DNA of 64,000 bases from an uncultured Christensenellaceae bacterium (GTDB lineage: Bacteria; Bacillota; Clostridia; Christensenellales; Borkfalkiaceae), in NCBI GenBank assembly GCA_910586675.1, contig CAJUJO010000003.1, forward strand, positions 38,721-102,720, written 5' to 3'. The position numbers and the translations under genes are program-made. The notes under the pieces were generated by a model, which was given only the letters and a program-made list of their open reading frames with translations, ran no database searches and was not told where the DNA came from. Of the stretch, positions 1 to 8,774 are shown one piece after another (positions within the stretch are counted from its first letter, which is position 1; every line of letters begins with the position of its first letter).

Positions 1-573
1 CGTCAGCATTTCGCGAAGCATCACCGCGACGTCCTTTGCACAGGAATACTGCGGTTCTTTGGGAAGTCCCGTACAGTTGGCAAACAACGTATTTTCCGCG
101 CCGAGTTCCCGCGCACGCTCGTTCATGCGTTCGACAAACGCCGACTCGCTTCCCGCGATTCTTTCCGCCAGCGCGACGCACGAATCGTTTGCCGAGCAAA
201 CCGCCACACTCTTAATGAGCTGTGCTGCCGGATAGGAAAGATCGGCCTGCAAAAATACCTGCGAACCACCCATTCCGGCTGCATTCTCGCTGACGGGAAT
301 CTGTTCGTTATAATCGAGCGCACCGCTATCTGCCGCTTCAAAGGAAAGAAGAAGCGTCATAATTTTGCACATACTCGCAATCGGAAGGCGCTGCGTTTCA
401 TTTCTTGCTTCAACTACGGTCCCGCTTTCATAATCGCATAAATACGCCGCCTTGCATTCGGCAAGGACGTATGATTCGTCCGCTTTTGCTTCACTAACCG
501 CCATGGGCAGCATAGCACCGACCGCTGCGGCCGCGGCAACAACAGTTGCCGTTAAAAAATGTAAAACTTTCAT
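1..573 (-). CDS. D-alanyl-D-alanine carboxypeptidase (DacF/PBP5 type), N-terminal part
   Basis: The reading frame starts with ATG at 573 and runs off the left edge, giving 191 residues. It has a hydrophobic signal segment ending in an AKA-type cleavage site near residue 30. The penicillin-binding motifs follow in order: SxxK as S-M-C-K in IASMCKIMT and SxN as S-A-N in CSANDS. The KTG box would lie beyond the window. The family trims the terminal D-Ala from peptidoglycan stem peptides outside the membrane. Lying downstream of spoIVB and a SpoIIM-like gene, it may be the sporulation-linked DacF, but this is inference from context. There is no clear ribosome binding site, so the exact start is uncertain. 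Confidence 0.85.
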   Translation of the reverse strand, partial: MKVLHFLTATVVAAAAAVGAMLPMAVSEAKADESYVLAECKAAYLCDYESGTVVEARNETQRLPIASMCKIMTLLLSFEAADSGALDYNEQIPVSENAAGMGGSQVFLQADLSYPAAQLIKSVAVCSANDSCVALAERIAGSESAFVERMNERARELGAENTLFANCTGLPKEPQYSCAKDVAVMLREMLT

Positions 574-614
574 ACTCGCAGTTTGTGCCGTTTTCGGAAA
601 ATTAAACAAAAAAT

Positions 615-1214
615 TTATACAATACTGCCGAGCGGATGAAAAAGCGCAAATAAAAAAAGCGCTTCCGCCAAACAAATAAGAGTTATTATCAAAACGAATA
701 AAAGAAAATCATTTAATAGTTCAACCAAGTCGGATTTGCGGAATCCAAAGCAAGCGGCTCTTGAAAAGGAACATGTACTAGCACATATAAAAATGAAGTC
801 AATCATAATATGGATCGGGAAGTACAACAGAAAAGCGACTAAAACGCCCGTAAAGCGATATACGGAGCAAAAAATAAACAGACTTCCGCCAAAAGTATAC
901 GCACGATAAATCAGTATTACGGGCGGAAGAACGCATGCCGCAGGATGGATGCCTGCAATTACGAAAAAAGCCAATATTAGTACGTTTCCCGCCGTCCGTT
1001 CAATAAATATTAAAAATACGCTCGTGCTTGAAAAACAGACTTTATCGATAAACCGTTCGCACATGTTAAAGTGATATTCGTATACGGACGGCGTCTTAAC
1101 AAATACTATTCCACATATAGTACTACACAAAAACAATATAATTAGAGAGATAAATGTCTTTTTGCGGCAGAAAATTCGCCCAAAACAATTTTTGAGTAAA
1201 AAAGGGAGATTCAT
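615..1214 (-). CDS. SpoIIM-like membrane protein
   Basis: The product has 199 residues and about five membrane segments. The layout matches SpoIIM: one segment near residues 20-40, an outside loop, two central segments joined by a short basic and glycine stretch (YRAYTFGG), a fourth segment, then a polar loop and a final segment ending in FLFALFHPL. SpoIIM of Bacillus is about 214 residues and, with SpoIID and SpoIIP, drives peptidoglycan remodelling during engulfment. Primary sequence identity is low, so the call rests on topology, length and its place after spoIVB. Its ATG lies inside the hairpin of the upstream terminator and there is no ribosome binding site. A possible sigma-E-type -10 (CATATAAT, 1220-1227) sits 5 bases upstream of the start codon. 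Confidence 0.55.
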   Translation of the reverse strand: MNLPFLLKNCFGRIFCRKKTFISLIILFLCSTICGIVFVKTPSVYEYHFNMCERFIDKVCFSSTSVFLIFIERTAGNVLILAFFVIAGIHPAACVLPPVILIYRAYTFGGSLFIFCSVYRFTGVLVAFLLYFPIHIMIDFIFICASTCSFSRAACFGFRKSDLVELLNDFLLFVLIITLICLAEALFLFALFHPLGSIV

Positions 1215-1235
1215 ATCTCATTATATGAATCTCCC
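1204..1235 (-). terminator. Rho-independent terminator after spoIVB, overlapping the next start codon
   Basis: A perfect 13-base inverted repeat (GGGAGATTCATAT and its complement, 6-base loop) is followed on the minus strand by six T (1203-1198). It lies 15 bases after the spoIVB stop. The ATG of the SpoIIM-like gene is in the second arm of the stem. Confidence 0.85.
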
Positions 1236-1250
1236 GTATCTTTGTATTCT

Positions 1251-2264
1251 TTAATTTTCGAGCATTTTTTCAATTCCGATGCCGTATCCCCTCGTCGGAT
1301 CATTCAAAAAAACGTGGGTAACTGCACCGATTAGTTTTCCGTTTTGAATAATCGGGCTTCCGCTCATGCCTTGAACGATCCCCCCCGTTTCCTCAATCAA
1401 TTTTTCGTCTGTTATTTTAATGACGAAATTTTTGTTGTCTTTATTGTTACCGTCAACTTTGGCAATAGCAATGTCGTATTTTTGAGGACACTCTCCGTTG
1501 ATCGTAGAATAGATAACGGCTTTTCCGATGACCGCTTCACTCAGAGGCGCAATATCGACGGCTTCCGCATGTGAAAAATCGTAGTTTTTTTCAAAAGTGC
1601 CGTATAACCCTGTAGATAATACCCGTTCCGCTTTTGCAAGCGGTTTATCGTTTATAAACAGACCGCGCAATTCCCCTGCTTTTCCGCGTGTTCCTTTATT
1701 TACACCAATAACGCTGCACAGATAAACCTTGGCGTCCGATATTTCCAATGAATCGTGATTTTCGTCAGTTACTCCGTGCCCGAGTGCGCCGAATTTTAAC
1801 GTTTGCTTTTCAATGTAGGTAACGGTGCCGATTCCGGAAAGAGTGTCTCTGATGAGTACGCCGATTTTATATTTTCCGCTTTTTTTCTCTTTTGCCGGCG
1901 TGATTGACGTTTCCGAGGTATCGCCGTTACGTTTTACTGTAATCGTTACCGATTTTCCCGCGCTTCGTTCGAGCGCTTCGTTCAACTCTCCAACCGTCTT
2001 AATTCGAATTCCGTCGATTGCAACAATGCAATCCCCTGTATGAATTCCGATTTCTTCCGCAGGTCGGCGGATTCCTTCTTCGGTAACGACTTCTGAAAGT
2101 CCGATCACCTGCGCTCCGCCCGCGCCGAGCATGAATCCCGCGGTCATACCTCCGATGTAATATTGACCGCAACCGGCAGCGTCCGCGCGAACCTTCGTAC
2201 AAGGGCAAAAGAATGTTATCGCCGCCAGCGCCGTTGCCGCAAAAATAAATTTCAGCTTACGCAT
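1251..2264 (-). CDS. spoIVB: SpoIVB serine peptidase (S55)
   Basis: SpoIVB is made in the forespore and secreted into the space between the membranes, where it starts pro-sigma-K processing in the mother cell. The 337-residue product has an N-terminal signal or anchor segment (residues 5-25), a PDZ domain (about 55-125), and the S55 peptidase domain. The catalytic histidine is His163 in ALGHGV and the serine box is GMSGSP at 299-304. The C-terminal GYGIGIEKML is typical. It starts at ATG 2264 with GGAGG 5 bases upstream. It follows recN with a 56-base gap that holds a sigma-G-like promoter. In most clostridia spo0A follows; here a SpoIIM-like gene does. Confidence 0.95.
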   Translation of the reverse strand: MRKLKFIFAATALAAITFFCPCTKVRADAAGCGQYYIGGMTAGFMLGAGGAQVIGLSEVVTEEGIRRPAEEIGIHTGDCIVAIDGIRIKTVGELNEALERSAGKSVTITVKRNGDTSETSITPAKEKKSGKYKIGVLIRDTLSGIGTVTYIEKQTLKFGALGHGVTDENHDSLEISDAKVYLCSVIGVNKGTRGKAGELRGLFINDKPLAKAERVLSTGLYGTFEKNYDFSHAEAVDIAPLSEAVIGKAVIYSTINGECPQKYDIAIAKVDGNNKDNKNFVIKITDEKLIEETGGIVQGMSGSPIIQNGKLIGAVTHVFLNDPTRGYGIGIEKMLEN

Positions 2265-2283
2265 GAAAACCTCCGAACGAAGT

Positions 2284-2312
2284 TAATTTGCGTAAGCTGT
2301 CGCTTTATATGC
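2284..2312 (-). promoter_or_regulatory. Possible sigma-G promoter of spoIVB
   Basis: On the minus strand GCATA (2312-2308) is separated by 17 bases from CAAATTA (2290-2284), close to the Bacillus sigma-G consensus gyATA-N17/18-CATnnTA. Forespore expression of spoIVB is known in Bacillus. One -10 position differs from consensus. Confidence 0.4.
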
Positions 2313-2320
2313 GCATATTT

Positions 2321-4027
2321 TTAGGATTGTGAAAGGGAGTTTTTGTAAATTTCGGCACTTCTTAAAAGTTCTTGCGCATGTTTTAGGGCGAATTCGCTTT
2401 TTACTTCACCGCTGAGCAGACGGACGAGCTCAGCCAAGCGAGTCTTTTCATCCAACGGTTTGATTTCAGTAAAAGTTTTTCCTGCGGTTTCCTTTTTTTC
2501 TATCAGAAATTGTTTTTCCGCAAAAGCCGCGATTTGCGCAAGATGAGAAACAGCTATAATTTGTGTACTTCTTGCAATCCCGCAAAACTTTTCTGCAACG
2601 GAGCGCGCCGTTTTTCCGCCGATTCCCGCATCGATCTCATCGAAGATATAGGTTCCGATTTCGTTGACAGCCGACATCTGAGCCTTGACAGCCAGCATAA
2701 ATCGACTCATTTCACCGCCGCTTATAATTTTATTCAACTCTTTTAACGGCTCGCCTGCATTTGCCGAAAATAAAAACCGAACAGAATCCAAGCCTTCCGA
2801 CGTTGCTTTTCCCGCGTCGTTGGGTCCGTACTCTTCAAAGTAAACCTGAAAATCCGCCGAAGAGATGTTTAATGTTTTCAGTTCGTTAATGACGCGTTCG
2901 GTAAAAGATTCCGCTGCGATTTTCCGCAACGCTGTGAGCTTAGTACAGGCAAGGTATATCTCTTCTTCATTTTTCTCAAGTTCATTCTTGAGACGCTCGA
3001 AATTCTCCGCGCCTTCGGTAAGCCGTTGATACTCTTTTTGGGCAGACAGGCAAAAAGAAATAATTTCCGTAATATTCGTTCCGTATTTCTTTTTTAAGCC
3101 GTTTATCTCATCCAAGCGATTTTCTACGCGTTCCGATTCGCGCTCGTCGAAATCAAATTCAGAGGCAAACTTCTCGATTTCATCGCCGATATCGGAAAGC
3201 TCCGCTGCGGCATTTTCCAGCCGTTCGGCAATCGCCGAATATTCGCCACTGATTTTTATCAGAGATGCGACGGCGCGCTGTGCGCCCATTGCGGCATCCG
3301 CAGCGCCTCCGTCCGATAATATGTACTCCCGAGCGGCATTCAATGCGCTTAGAATTTTTTCCGCATGAAGAAAACGGGTGCGCAGCGCAAGAAGTTTCTC
3401 TTCCTCTCCTTCTCTTAAGTCAGCACGCTCGATTTCTTCGATTTGAAAACGGAGCACATCAAGTTTACGAATGCGTTCGCCTTCGTCCACTCCGAAGCAC
3501 GCCATATCGCTTATGATCTTTTTATGATTGGCAACTAGTTCTGCGACGGCCGCCTTTTGTTTGGCAATCTCCTTCCCCGATATTGTATCGAGAAGTCGAA
3601 GCTGATTGCTCTCTTTCAGCAAGAAAAAGTGTTCGCTTTGCCCGTGCACGTCAACAAGCAGCGGCGTTACGCGGCGAAGCATGGCGGACGTTACGGATAT
3701 ACCGTTAATTTTCAAACTCCCCTTACCGTTAAACGAAATTTTTCTCGAAATAACGATTGTTGAATCCGATTCAATGTCCATTTCCGATAAGACGCCGTGC
3801 ACTTGCGAGCATTCTTCTACTGAAAATTCCGCGCAGACAAAACAAAAATCAGCGCCGTAGCGGATCATGTTTTTATCCGCTTTTGCGCCGAGAACAAAAT
3901 CGATCGAATCAAGAATAACGGACTTACCGGCACCCGTTTCTCCCGAAAGCACATTTAATCCGTAGGAAAACTCCAACTCTGCACTTTCAATAAGCGCCAC
4001 ATTCCGTATCGTAAGCCTGGCAAGCAT
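2321..4027 (-). CDS. recN: DNA repair protein RecN
   Basis: RecN is an SMC-like ATPase that acts early at double-strand breaks. The 569-residue product has the Walker A motif GETGAGKS at residues 29-36, a long central coiled coil (about 150-370), and the C-terminal signature and Walker B region (LNKIISGGEMSRFMLA, then YIFDEIDAGIGG). The start is set at the ATG of MLARLTIRN (4027), which has GGGGAT just upstream and begins 1 base after the argR stop. A longer frame reaching 4075 would overlap argR and has no site. It is in the argR-recN-spoIVB order common to clostridia. Confidence 0.95.
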   Translation of the reverse strand: MLARLTIRNVALIESAELEFSYGLNVLSGETGAGKSVILDSIDFVLGAKADKNMIRYGADFCFVCAEFSVEECSQVHGVLSEMDIESDSTIVISRKISFNGKGSLKINGISVTSAMLRRVTPLLVDVHGQSEHFFLLKESNQLRLLDTISGKEIAKQKAAVAELVANHKKIISDMACFGVDEGERIRKLDVLRFQIEEIERADLREGEEEKLLALRTRFLHAEKILSALNAAREYILSDGGAADAAMGAQRAVASLIKISGEYSAIAERLENAAAELSDIGDEIEKFASEFDFDERESERVENRLDEINGLKKKYGTNITEIISFCLSAQKEYQRLTEGAENFERLKNELEKNEEEIYLACTKLTALRKIAAESFTERVINELKTLNISSADFQVYFEEYGPNDAGKATSEGLDSVRFLFSANAGEPLKELNKIISGGEMSRFMLAVKAQMSAVNEIGTYIFDEIDAGIGGKTARSVAEKFCGIARSTQIIAVSHLAQIAAFAEKQFLIEKKETAGKTFTEIKPLDEKTRLAELVRLLSGEVKSEFALKHAQELLRSAEIYKNSLSQS

Positions 4028-4028
4028 T

Positions 4029-4484
4029 TTATCCCCGCACAATACCGTGGAGACGGTTGCGTACCGACTGCGCATGCTCGGGCGTTTCGCAAATCAAAAG
4101 TACGGTATCGTCGCCCGCGATACTTCCGACAACCTCTTTATAATTGAGCCTGTCTACCACGACGCCTGCATTTGCGCCGTTTCCGTTTAAGGTTTTGATA
4201 ATGATCAAATTTCCTACAGGGCGAATTTCCAAAACGCACGCTTGAAACAGAGAACGCATTTTCTCGCTGATTCCCCCCTCCTCTTCCGTGATCGAAGCGT
4301 AACGAAAACGCTTCTGCACACCTGCAACCTTAAAGAGATGCAGCTCTTTCACGTCGCGCGAAACGGTCGCCTGTGTAACGGAAAAATGGCATGCATTCAA
4401 CTCGTCGCAAAGCTCTTCTTGCGTAGCAATTTCTTTTTCGGCAATCAGTTCCAGAATTTTGCCGTGTCTTGCGTTTCTTAACAT
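4029..4484 (-). CDS. argR: Arginine repressor ArgR/AhrC
   Basis: The 151-residue product has the winged-helix DNA-binding domain (ITVSRD-type helix seen as TQATVSRDVKELHL, residues 38-51) and the C-terminal oligomerisation and arginine-binding domain ending in DDTVLLICETPE. It senses arginine and controls arginine biosynthesis and catabolism genes. No arginine genes are in the window; its position between nadK and recN is a conserved clostridial arrangement. The ATG has a GGGG stretch about 9 bases upstream. Confidence 0.93.
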   Translation of the reverse strand: MLRNARHGKILELIAEKEIATQEELCDELNACHFSVTQATVSRDVKELHLFKVAGVQKRFRYASITEEEGGISEKMRSLFQACVLEIRPVGNLIIIKTLNGNGANAGVVVDRLNYKEVVGSIAGDDTVLLICETPEHAQSVRNRLHGIVRG

Positions 4485-4516
4485 TCTTTTTACCCCAACT
4501 GTATAATAATTGTATT

Positions 4517-5311
4517 TTAATTAATCTTTTCCGTTATACGACGAAAAAAAACTCCCTTGTCTGCGGTAAGAAAAGTCGCGCAGCGATCGGATTTCCGTAC
4601 GGTAAGCGCATCCCCTGCATTTGCAATACCCATAAACATTCCGTCGCCATACAGCATAACGGCGCCATGTCCTTCGGCAAAGTGAAACGATAAAACGCTT
4701 TTATCTGAATAAGCAATCGGTCTACTCCGTAAGGAAAATGCGCATACCGGCGTTAATAGAAACGTTTCGCAATCGGGCGTCATAATATTTCCGCCTGCCG
4801 AAAGGGAATAAGCGGTAGATCCCGTCGGCGTACTTACAATCAATCCGTCTGCGGTAAAATCTCCCGCCGCACTTCCGTCGATTTCCGCAGTCAGTTTTAG
4901 AAGTTTGTTGTCGGTGTCCGGCATGACGCGGCGCAAAAGAGAAAACTCATTCAAATAGTGTCCTTTTACTCCGTTAAAATCCACTTCCAACATGGTTCTG
5001 CGAACGAACGGACAGTTTTGGTTAAAAACGAGATCGAGGGAACGATCAATGTCGTTTCGTTCAAACTCCGTCAAAAAACCAAGCGTTCCGAAATTAACGC
5101 CGACGAGCGGAATTGCATATTCCGAAGCTTTACGCGCGGCACGGAGAACGGTTCCGTCGCCCCCGAGAACGATGAGCCGATCGACCTTCGGAATTTCCTC
5201 TTCGGAATCAAACACAAGAACATCTGTGTTGCGCAATCGGGCATTACAGGCAAACCGTTGCACCGTTTCCGCATCGACTTGATGCCCGTTAAAATATATT
5301 CCGAGTTTCAT
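4517..5311 (-). CDS. nadK: NAD kinase
   Basis: This cytosolic enzyme phosphorylates NAD to NADP. The 264-residue product has the GGDGT motif (LIVLGGDGTVLRAA), the NE pair in LNEFSLLRR, and the TPTGSTAYSLSAGG substrate loop. The start is placed at ATG 5311 (MKLGIYFNG). The in-frame TTG further upstream (5347) is rejected because that codon forms part of the -35 box of a strong promoter whose predicted start point is 5311-5312. Only a weak GAAAAG precedes the ATG, so the message may be leaderless. Confidence 0.93.
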   Translation of the reverse strand: MKLGIYFNGHQVDAETVQRFACNARLRNTDVLVFDSEEEIPKVDRLIVLGGDGTVLRAARKASEYAIPLVGVNFGTLGFLTEFERNDIDRSLDLVFNQNCPFVRRTMLEVDFNGVKGHYLNEFSLLRRVMPDTDNKLLKLTAEIDGSAAGDFTADGLIVSTPTGSTAYSLSAGGNIMTPDCETFLLTPVCAFSLRSRPIAYSDKSVLSFHFAEGHGAVMLYGDGMFMGIANAGDALTVRKSDRCATFLTADKGVFFRRITEKIN

Positions 5312-5318
5312 CTTTTCA

Positions 5319-5347
5319 ATTATATTCGTATTTCTGCATAAATGCAA
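5319..5347 (-). promoter_or_regulatory. Sigma-A promoter of nadK, probably leaderless
   Basis: Minus strand TTGCAT (5347-5342), 17-base spacer, TATAAT (5324-5319). The base 7 positions after the -10 is 5312, one base before the nadK ATG at 5311. Confidence 0.75.
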
Positions 5348-5372
5348 GTATTTTTCATAAAAAATTTAAATT

Positions 5373-6149
5373 TTATAAAATTTCTTCTTCGTACAAGGTA
5401 TCTGCTTTTTGTAAAAAGTCCTTCAAAGCAATTGGGCTCCCCTCTTTGCGTAAAAAAATTACATATTCTATATTTTTCTTTTCACGTACAGGTGCATTGA
5501 CGATCCCGAGCGGAGCGAGAGACAAAGAAAGACAAAAGTTATAAAAATCAAAAAGCAATTCCCGATGGAACTTGCGGGGCAGAATTCCGCTCTTTCCGAT
5601 ATTTTTTCCGCCGCATTCAAATTGCGGTTTGAACAAGACGAACGCACGCCCCTCTTTATCAAGGATTTCGGAAACGGCACCTAAAATCAACCTTAACGAA
5701 ATGAAACTTACATCGGACACTATGCCGTCCAATTTTGTGGAAAAGTCATCCTTTTTCAAATATCTGGCATTCGTATTGTCCATTACGGTTACGTGCGGAT
5801 CGGAAGAAATTTTATCATGTAGAAGCGATTCCCCCACATCAACGCAAAACACCTTCCGCGCACCGCGTTGCAGAAGACAGTCGGTAAATCCGCCAGTACT
5901 CGCTCCCAAATCGGCAAAAGTGCAGCCTTCAACGCTTTCCCCGAACACTTCTAAACCGCGGGAAAGTTTATATCCCCCCTGTGAAACGTAAATTTCAGGA
6001 CAAGAGCGAAAGACAAACCGATCCGATTGAAAAACTTCATCCTTGGGAAAAAGCACTTTTCCGTTACGCAATACAAGCCCGCGGGAAAGCGCCTGCGCCG
6101 CTTTCGTCCGCGAGCCATATTTTTCTGCAAAAAATTTATCCGCGCGCAT
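5373..6149 (-). CDS. tlyA: TlyA-family 16S/23S rRNA 2'-O-methyltransferase
   Basis: The 258-residue product has an N-terminal S4 RNA-binding domain (MRADKFFAEKYGSRTKAAQAL, then a KVLFPKDEV stretch) and a FtsJ-like Rossmann methyltransferase domain (FADLGASTGGFTDCLL, about residues 78-93; DGIVSDVSFISL). Members methylate rRNA at C1409/C1920-type positions and are often misnamed hemolysin A. It overlaps the end of dxs by 14 bases, so the two are translationally coupled. The Bacillus homologue yqxC has the same neighbours. Confidence 0.9.
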   Translation of the reverse strand: MRADKFFAEKYGSRTKAAQALSRGLVLRNGKVLFPKDEVFQSDRFVFRSCPEIYVSQGGYKLSRGLEVFGESVEGCTFADLGASTGGFTDCLLQRGARKVFCVDVGESLLHDKISSDPHVTVMDNTNARYLKKDDFSTKLDGIVSDVSFISLRLILGAVSEILDKEGRAFVLFKPQFECGGKNIGKSGILPRKFHRELLFDFYNFCLSLSLAPLGIVNAPVREKKNIEYVIFLRKEGSPIALKDFLQKADTLYEEEIL

Positions 6150-7857
6150 AACACTTTCGGATATATGCTTCTAATGCTACTGCGCTTAATCCGTATTCTT
6201 CGGAAAGCGTATTAGCTTCTCCGTGCGGAATAAAACAATCTTTTATCCCAAAATTTTTAATCGTTTTACCGGAATTCAGATAGAAACGATTGATCGCGTC
6301 TCCTAACCCACCGCAGACAACGTTGTCTTCCAGCGTAACGACAAACATTTCTCTTACCGTTGATAAGTACCTTTCGTCGAGCGGTTTTAAGAAACGAGCG
6401 TTTACGACGGTAAAATCCATGCCGCAAGCAGAAAGTTTTTTTCTTACTTTTGCTGCGAGAGAAATACATCTCTCCCCCGCGGCAAAAATTATTATGTCTG
6501 AAGATGTACTATGCAAAACATCAAAAGTGCCGATTTCTATTGATTCAACGCTTCCTTCATTTCCGGCACGAGGATAACGAATGGCGAGCGGTGAATCAAA
6601 TTCAGCGCTCATCCGCAGCATTGCGCGAAACTCGCCTATGTCTTTTGGAATTGCAATGGTTAAATTCGGAATAAACGAAAGGTATGATAAATCAAATACA
6701 CCCTGATGCGTTTCGCCGTCCGCCCCCGTAACTCCCGCCCTGTCGATGCACAAAGTAACCGGCAAATTTTGACCGCAGATATCGTGAATGATTTCATCAA
6801 ACGACCGTTGCAAGAAAGTGGAATATACGGCGTAATACGGTTTCAATCCCCCTGCCGCCATCGAAGCGCAAAGGACGGAAGCGTGCTCTTCGCATATCCC
6901 CAAATCAAAAGATCGATCGGGAAATTTATTGAAAAAATCGCGCAACCCGAGACTGTCCGTCATCGCCGCCGTTACCGCCACGATTTTATTGTGTTTTTCC
7001 GCTAAACGCAAAAGCTCTTCTCCGAGCGCAGAAGAATATTCCTTTTTTTCGACGCCCGTTTCGGGCGATACGCCGTGCGTCCGATCGGGCGCGTTCTCAC
7101 AAAAAGAATAGCCGTGCCCTTTCTGCGTAGAAACGTGCAGAAGAACGCTTCCTTTTTCCAGTAAGGCTTTGGCGTTTTCGAGCGCGGGAAGAATGATTTC
7201 TAGATTATTTCCATCGTATACTCCAGAATATTGCAATCCGTAACGTTCAAAAACAGCAATATCGTCGGCTTGAAAAGAATTTTCACGCTTTATTTCAGAT
7301 AAAATATCGTGCGTTCCGCCTACGGTCGGAGAAATAGACATTCCGTTATCGTTCAAAATTATCAAAATATGGGAATTTAGGATCCGCAAACTGTTGAGCG
7401 CTTCATAAATCAAGCCGTTATTGAAAGATCCGTCTCCTACGAGTGCAATTACCGCATGATTTTCTCCGCTTAAATCGCGCGCCTTTGCAAGACCGAGCGC
7501 GGCGGAAACCGCCGTTCCCGCATGTCCCGTATCGTAACAGTCGTATTCGCTTTCACTTCGTTTGGGAAAACCGGAAATCCCCCCTTCTTTCCGCAAAGTA
7601 TGAAAACGGTTTGCCCTTCCGGAAAGAAGTTTATGCGTATAACACTGGTGTCCGACGTCGAAAACGATTTTGTCGCGCGGGAAATCAAATACGCGATGCA
7701 GTGCAACAGTCAGTTCTACGGCACCGAGGTTGGAAGAAAGATGTCCTCCGCATTCGGATACGGTAGAAAAGATTTCCGTACGAATATCTTCGCAGTAACG
7801 ATTTAATTGATTTATACCGGCGGATTTCAATTCCGCCGCAGAAATTTCTTTTAACAC
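6136..7857 (-). CDS. dxs: 1-deoxy-D-xylulose-5-phosphate synthase
   Basis: This is the first enzyme of the MEP isoprenoid pathway: it joins pyruvate and glyceraldehyde 3-phosphate using thiamine diphosphate. The 573-residue product has the TPP-binding GDGS box (ALVGDGSFNNG), the GGHLSSNLGAVELT start, the central ICEEHASVLCASMAAGG motif and the transketolase C domain. It is shorter than the usual 620 residues, mainly at the N terminus. The start is GTG 7857 with a poor ribosome binding site. It lies 47 bases after ispA, so two prenyl-precursor genes are together. Confidence 0.93.
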   Translation of the reverse strand: MLKEISAAELKSAGINQLNRYCEDIRTEIFSTVSECGGHLSSNLGAVELTVALHRVFDFPRDKIVFDVGHQCYTHKLLSGRANRFHTLRKEGGISGFPKRSESEYDCYDTGHAGTAVSAALGLAKARDLSGENHAVIALVGDGSFNNGLIYEALNSLRILNSHILIILNDNGMSISPTVGGTHDILSEIKRENSFQADDIAVFERYGLQYSGVYDGNNLEIILPALENAKALLEKGSVLLHVSTQKGHGYSFCENAPDRTHGVSPETGVEKKEYSSALGEELLRLAEKHNKIVAVTAAMTDSLGLRDFFNKFPDRSFDLGICEEHASVLCASMAAGGLKPYYAVYSTFLQRSFDEIIHDICGQNLPVTLCIDRAGVTGADGETHQGVFDLSYLSFIPNLTIAIPKDIGEFRAMLRMSAEFDSPLAIRYPRAGNEGSVESIEIGTFDVLHSTSSDIIIFAAGERCISLAAKVRKKLSACGMDFTVVNARFLKPLDERYLSTVREMFVVTLEDNVVCGGLGDAINRFYLNSGKTIKNFGIKDCFIPHGEANTLSEEYGLSAVALEAYIRKCYARG

Positions 7858-7904
7858 GCCCGATACTAATTCGGCGCATAGAGCAAGCGCCTCAACTCCG
7901 AAAT

Positions 7905-8774
7905 TTAGTGGTTTCTTTCACGGATAACCCGCACGGTCTTGATTAAGAAGTCGTTATTTTCTATATTCGATAATGCAGAAACGCATTTCTCCGCAAATTC
8001 GTCGGCAAGTTCTTCCGAGCGCTCCATACCGAACACCTTAACGCAAGTCAGTTTCCCTTCCTCTCTGTCTTTTCCTGCTGTTTTTCCGAGCGTTTCGCTT
8101 TCCTCTTTTTCGTCAAGCATGTCGTCGGTAAGCTGAAATAAAATGCCTAAATTTTTTGCGTATTCCGTAAATTCGGCGGTATACTTCCCCATAATCGTTG
8201 ACGCCATCAAGAACGGCGCAACAAATAGCTTACCCGTTTTATGTTCGTAAATAAAACGCAGCTCTTCCTGCCCCGCATTTTTGCCCGAATAGAGAATGTC
8301 CGCAGATTGCCCCGCAATCATTCCCTTGGGCCCCGCGCATTCGGAAAGAATTTGCGCCGCGCGAAGATATTTTTTCCCTCGCCCACTTTCCGAAAGTAAA
8401 ATGTCGAACGCCGCGGATAACAATGCGTCGCCCGCCAAAACGGCGTTTGCTTCACCGAAAACTTTATGATTGGAAGGTTTTCCGCGACGAAAATCATCGT
8501 TATCCATAGAGGGTAAATCGTCATGAATCAAGGAATATGTATGAATCATTTCCAATGCCACGGCAAACCGCATTTCTTCTTTGGGTGTACCGCCCAAACA
8601 GTCGAGGGCAGCGAAAAATAAAACCGGGCGCATGCGTTTTCCGCCCGACAGGAGAGAATATCGCATACTTTCGGCTAGAATAGGCGGTTCGTAATTCAGT
8701 CCATTGCAGTAATTACGCAATCCCGATTCAAACAAATCCCAATATTCCGAGTATTTTTTCGAAAACTTTTTCAC
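7905..8774 (-). CDS. ispA: Polyprenyl (farnesyl) diphosphate synthase
   Basis: The product condenses isopentenyl diphosphate with allylic diphosphates. Both aspartate-rich motifs are present: first HDDLPSMDNDD, second LTDDMLD, along with SGGKRMRP near the N terminus. I set the start at GTG 8774 because GGAGG lies 5 bases upstream and the GTGA overlaps the folD stop; a longer reading from GTG 8804 has no site. That gives 289 residues. In relatives xseA and xseB usually sit between folD and ispA; they are absent here. Confidence 0.92.
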   Translation of the reverse strand: MKKFSKKYSEYWDLFESGLRNYCNGLNYEPPILAESMRYSLLSGGKRMRPVLFFAALDCLGGTPKEEMRFAVALEMIHTYSLIHDDLPSMDNDDFRRGKPSNHKVFGEANAVLAGDALLSAAFDILLSESGRGKKYLRAAQILSECAGPKGMIAGQSADILYSGKNAGQEELRFIYEHKTGKLFVAPFLMASTIMGKYTAEFTEYAKNLGILFQLTDDMLDEKEESETLGKTAGKDREEGKLTCVKVFGMERSEELADEFAEKCVSALSNIENNDFLIKTVRVIRERNH

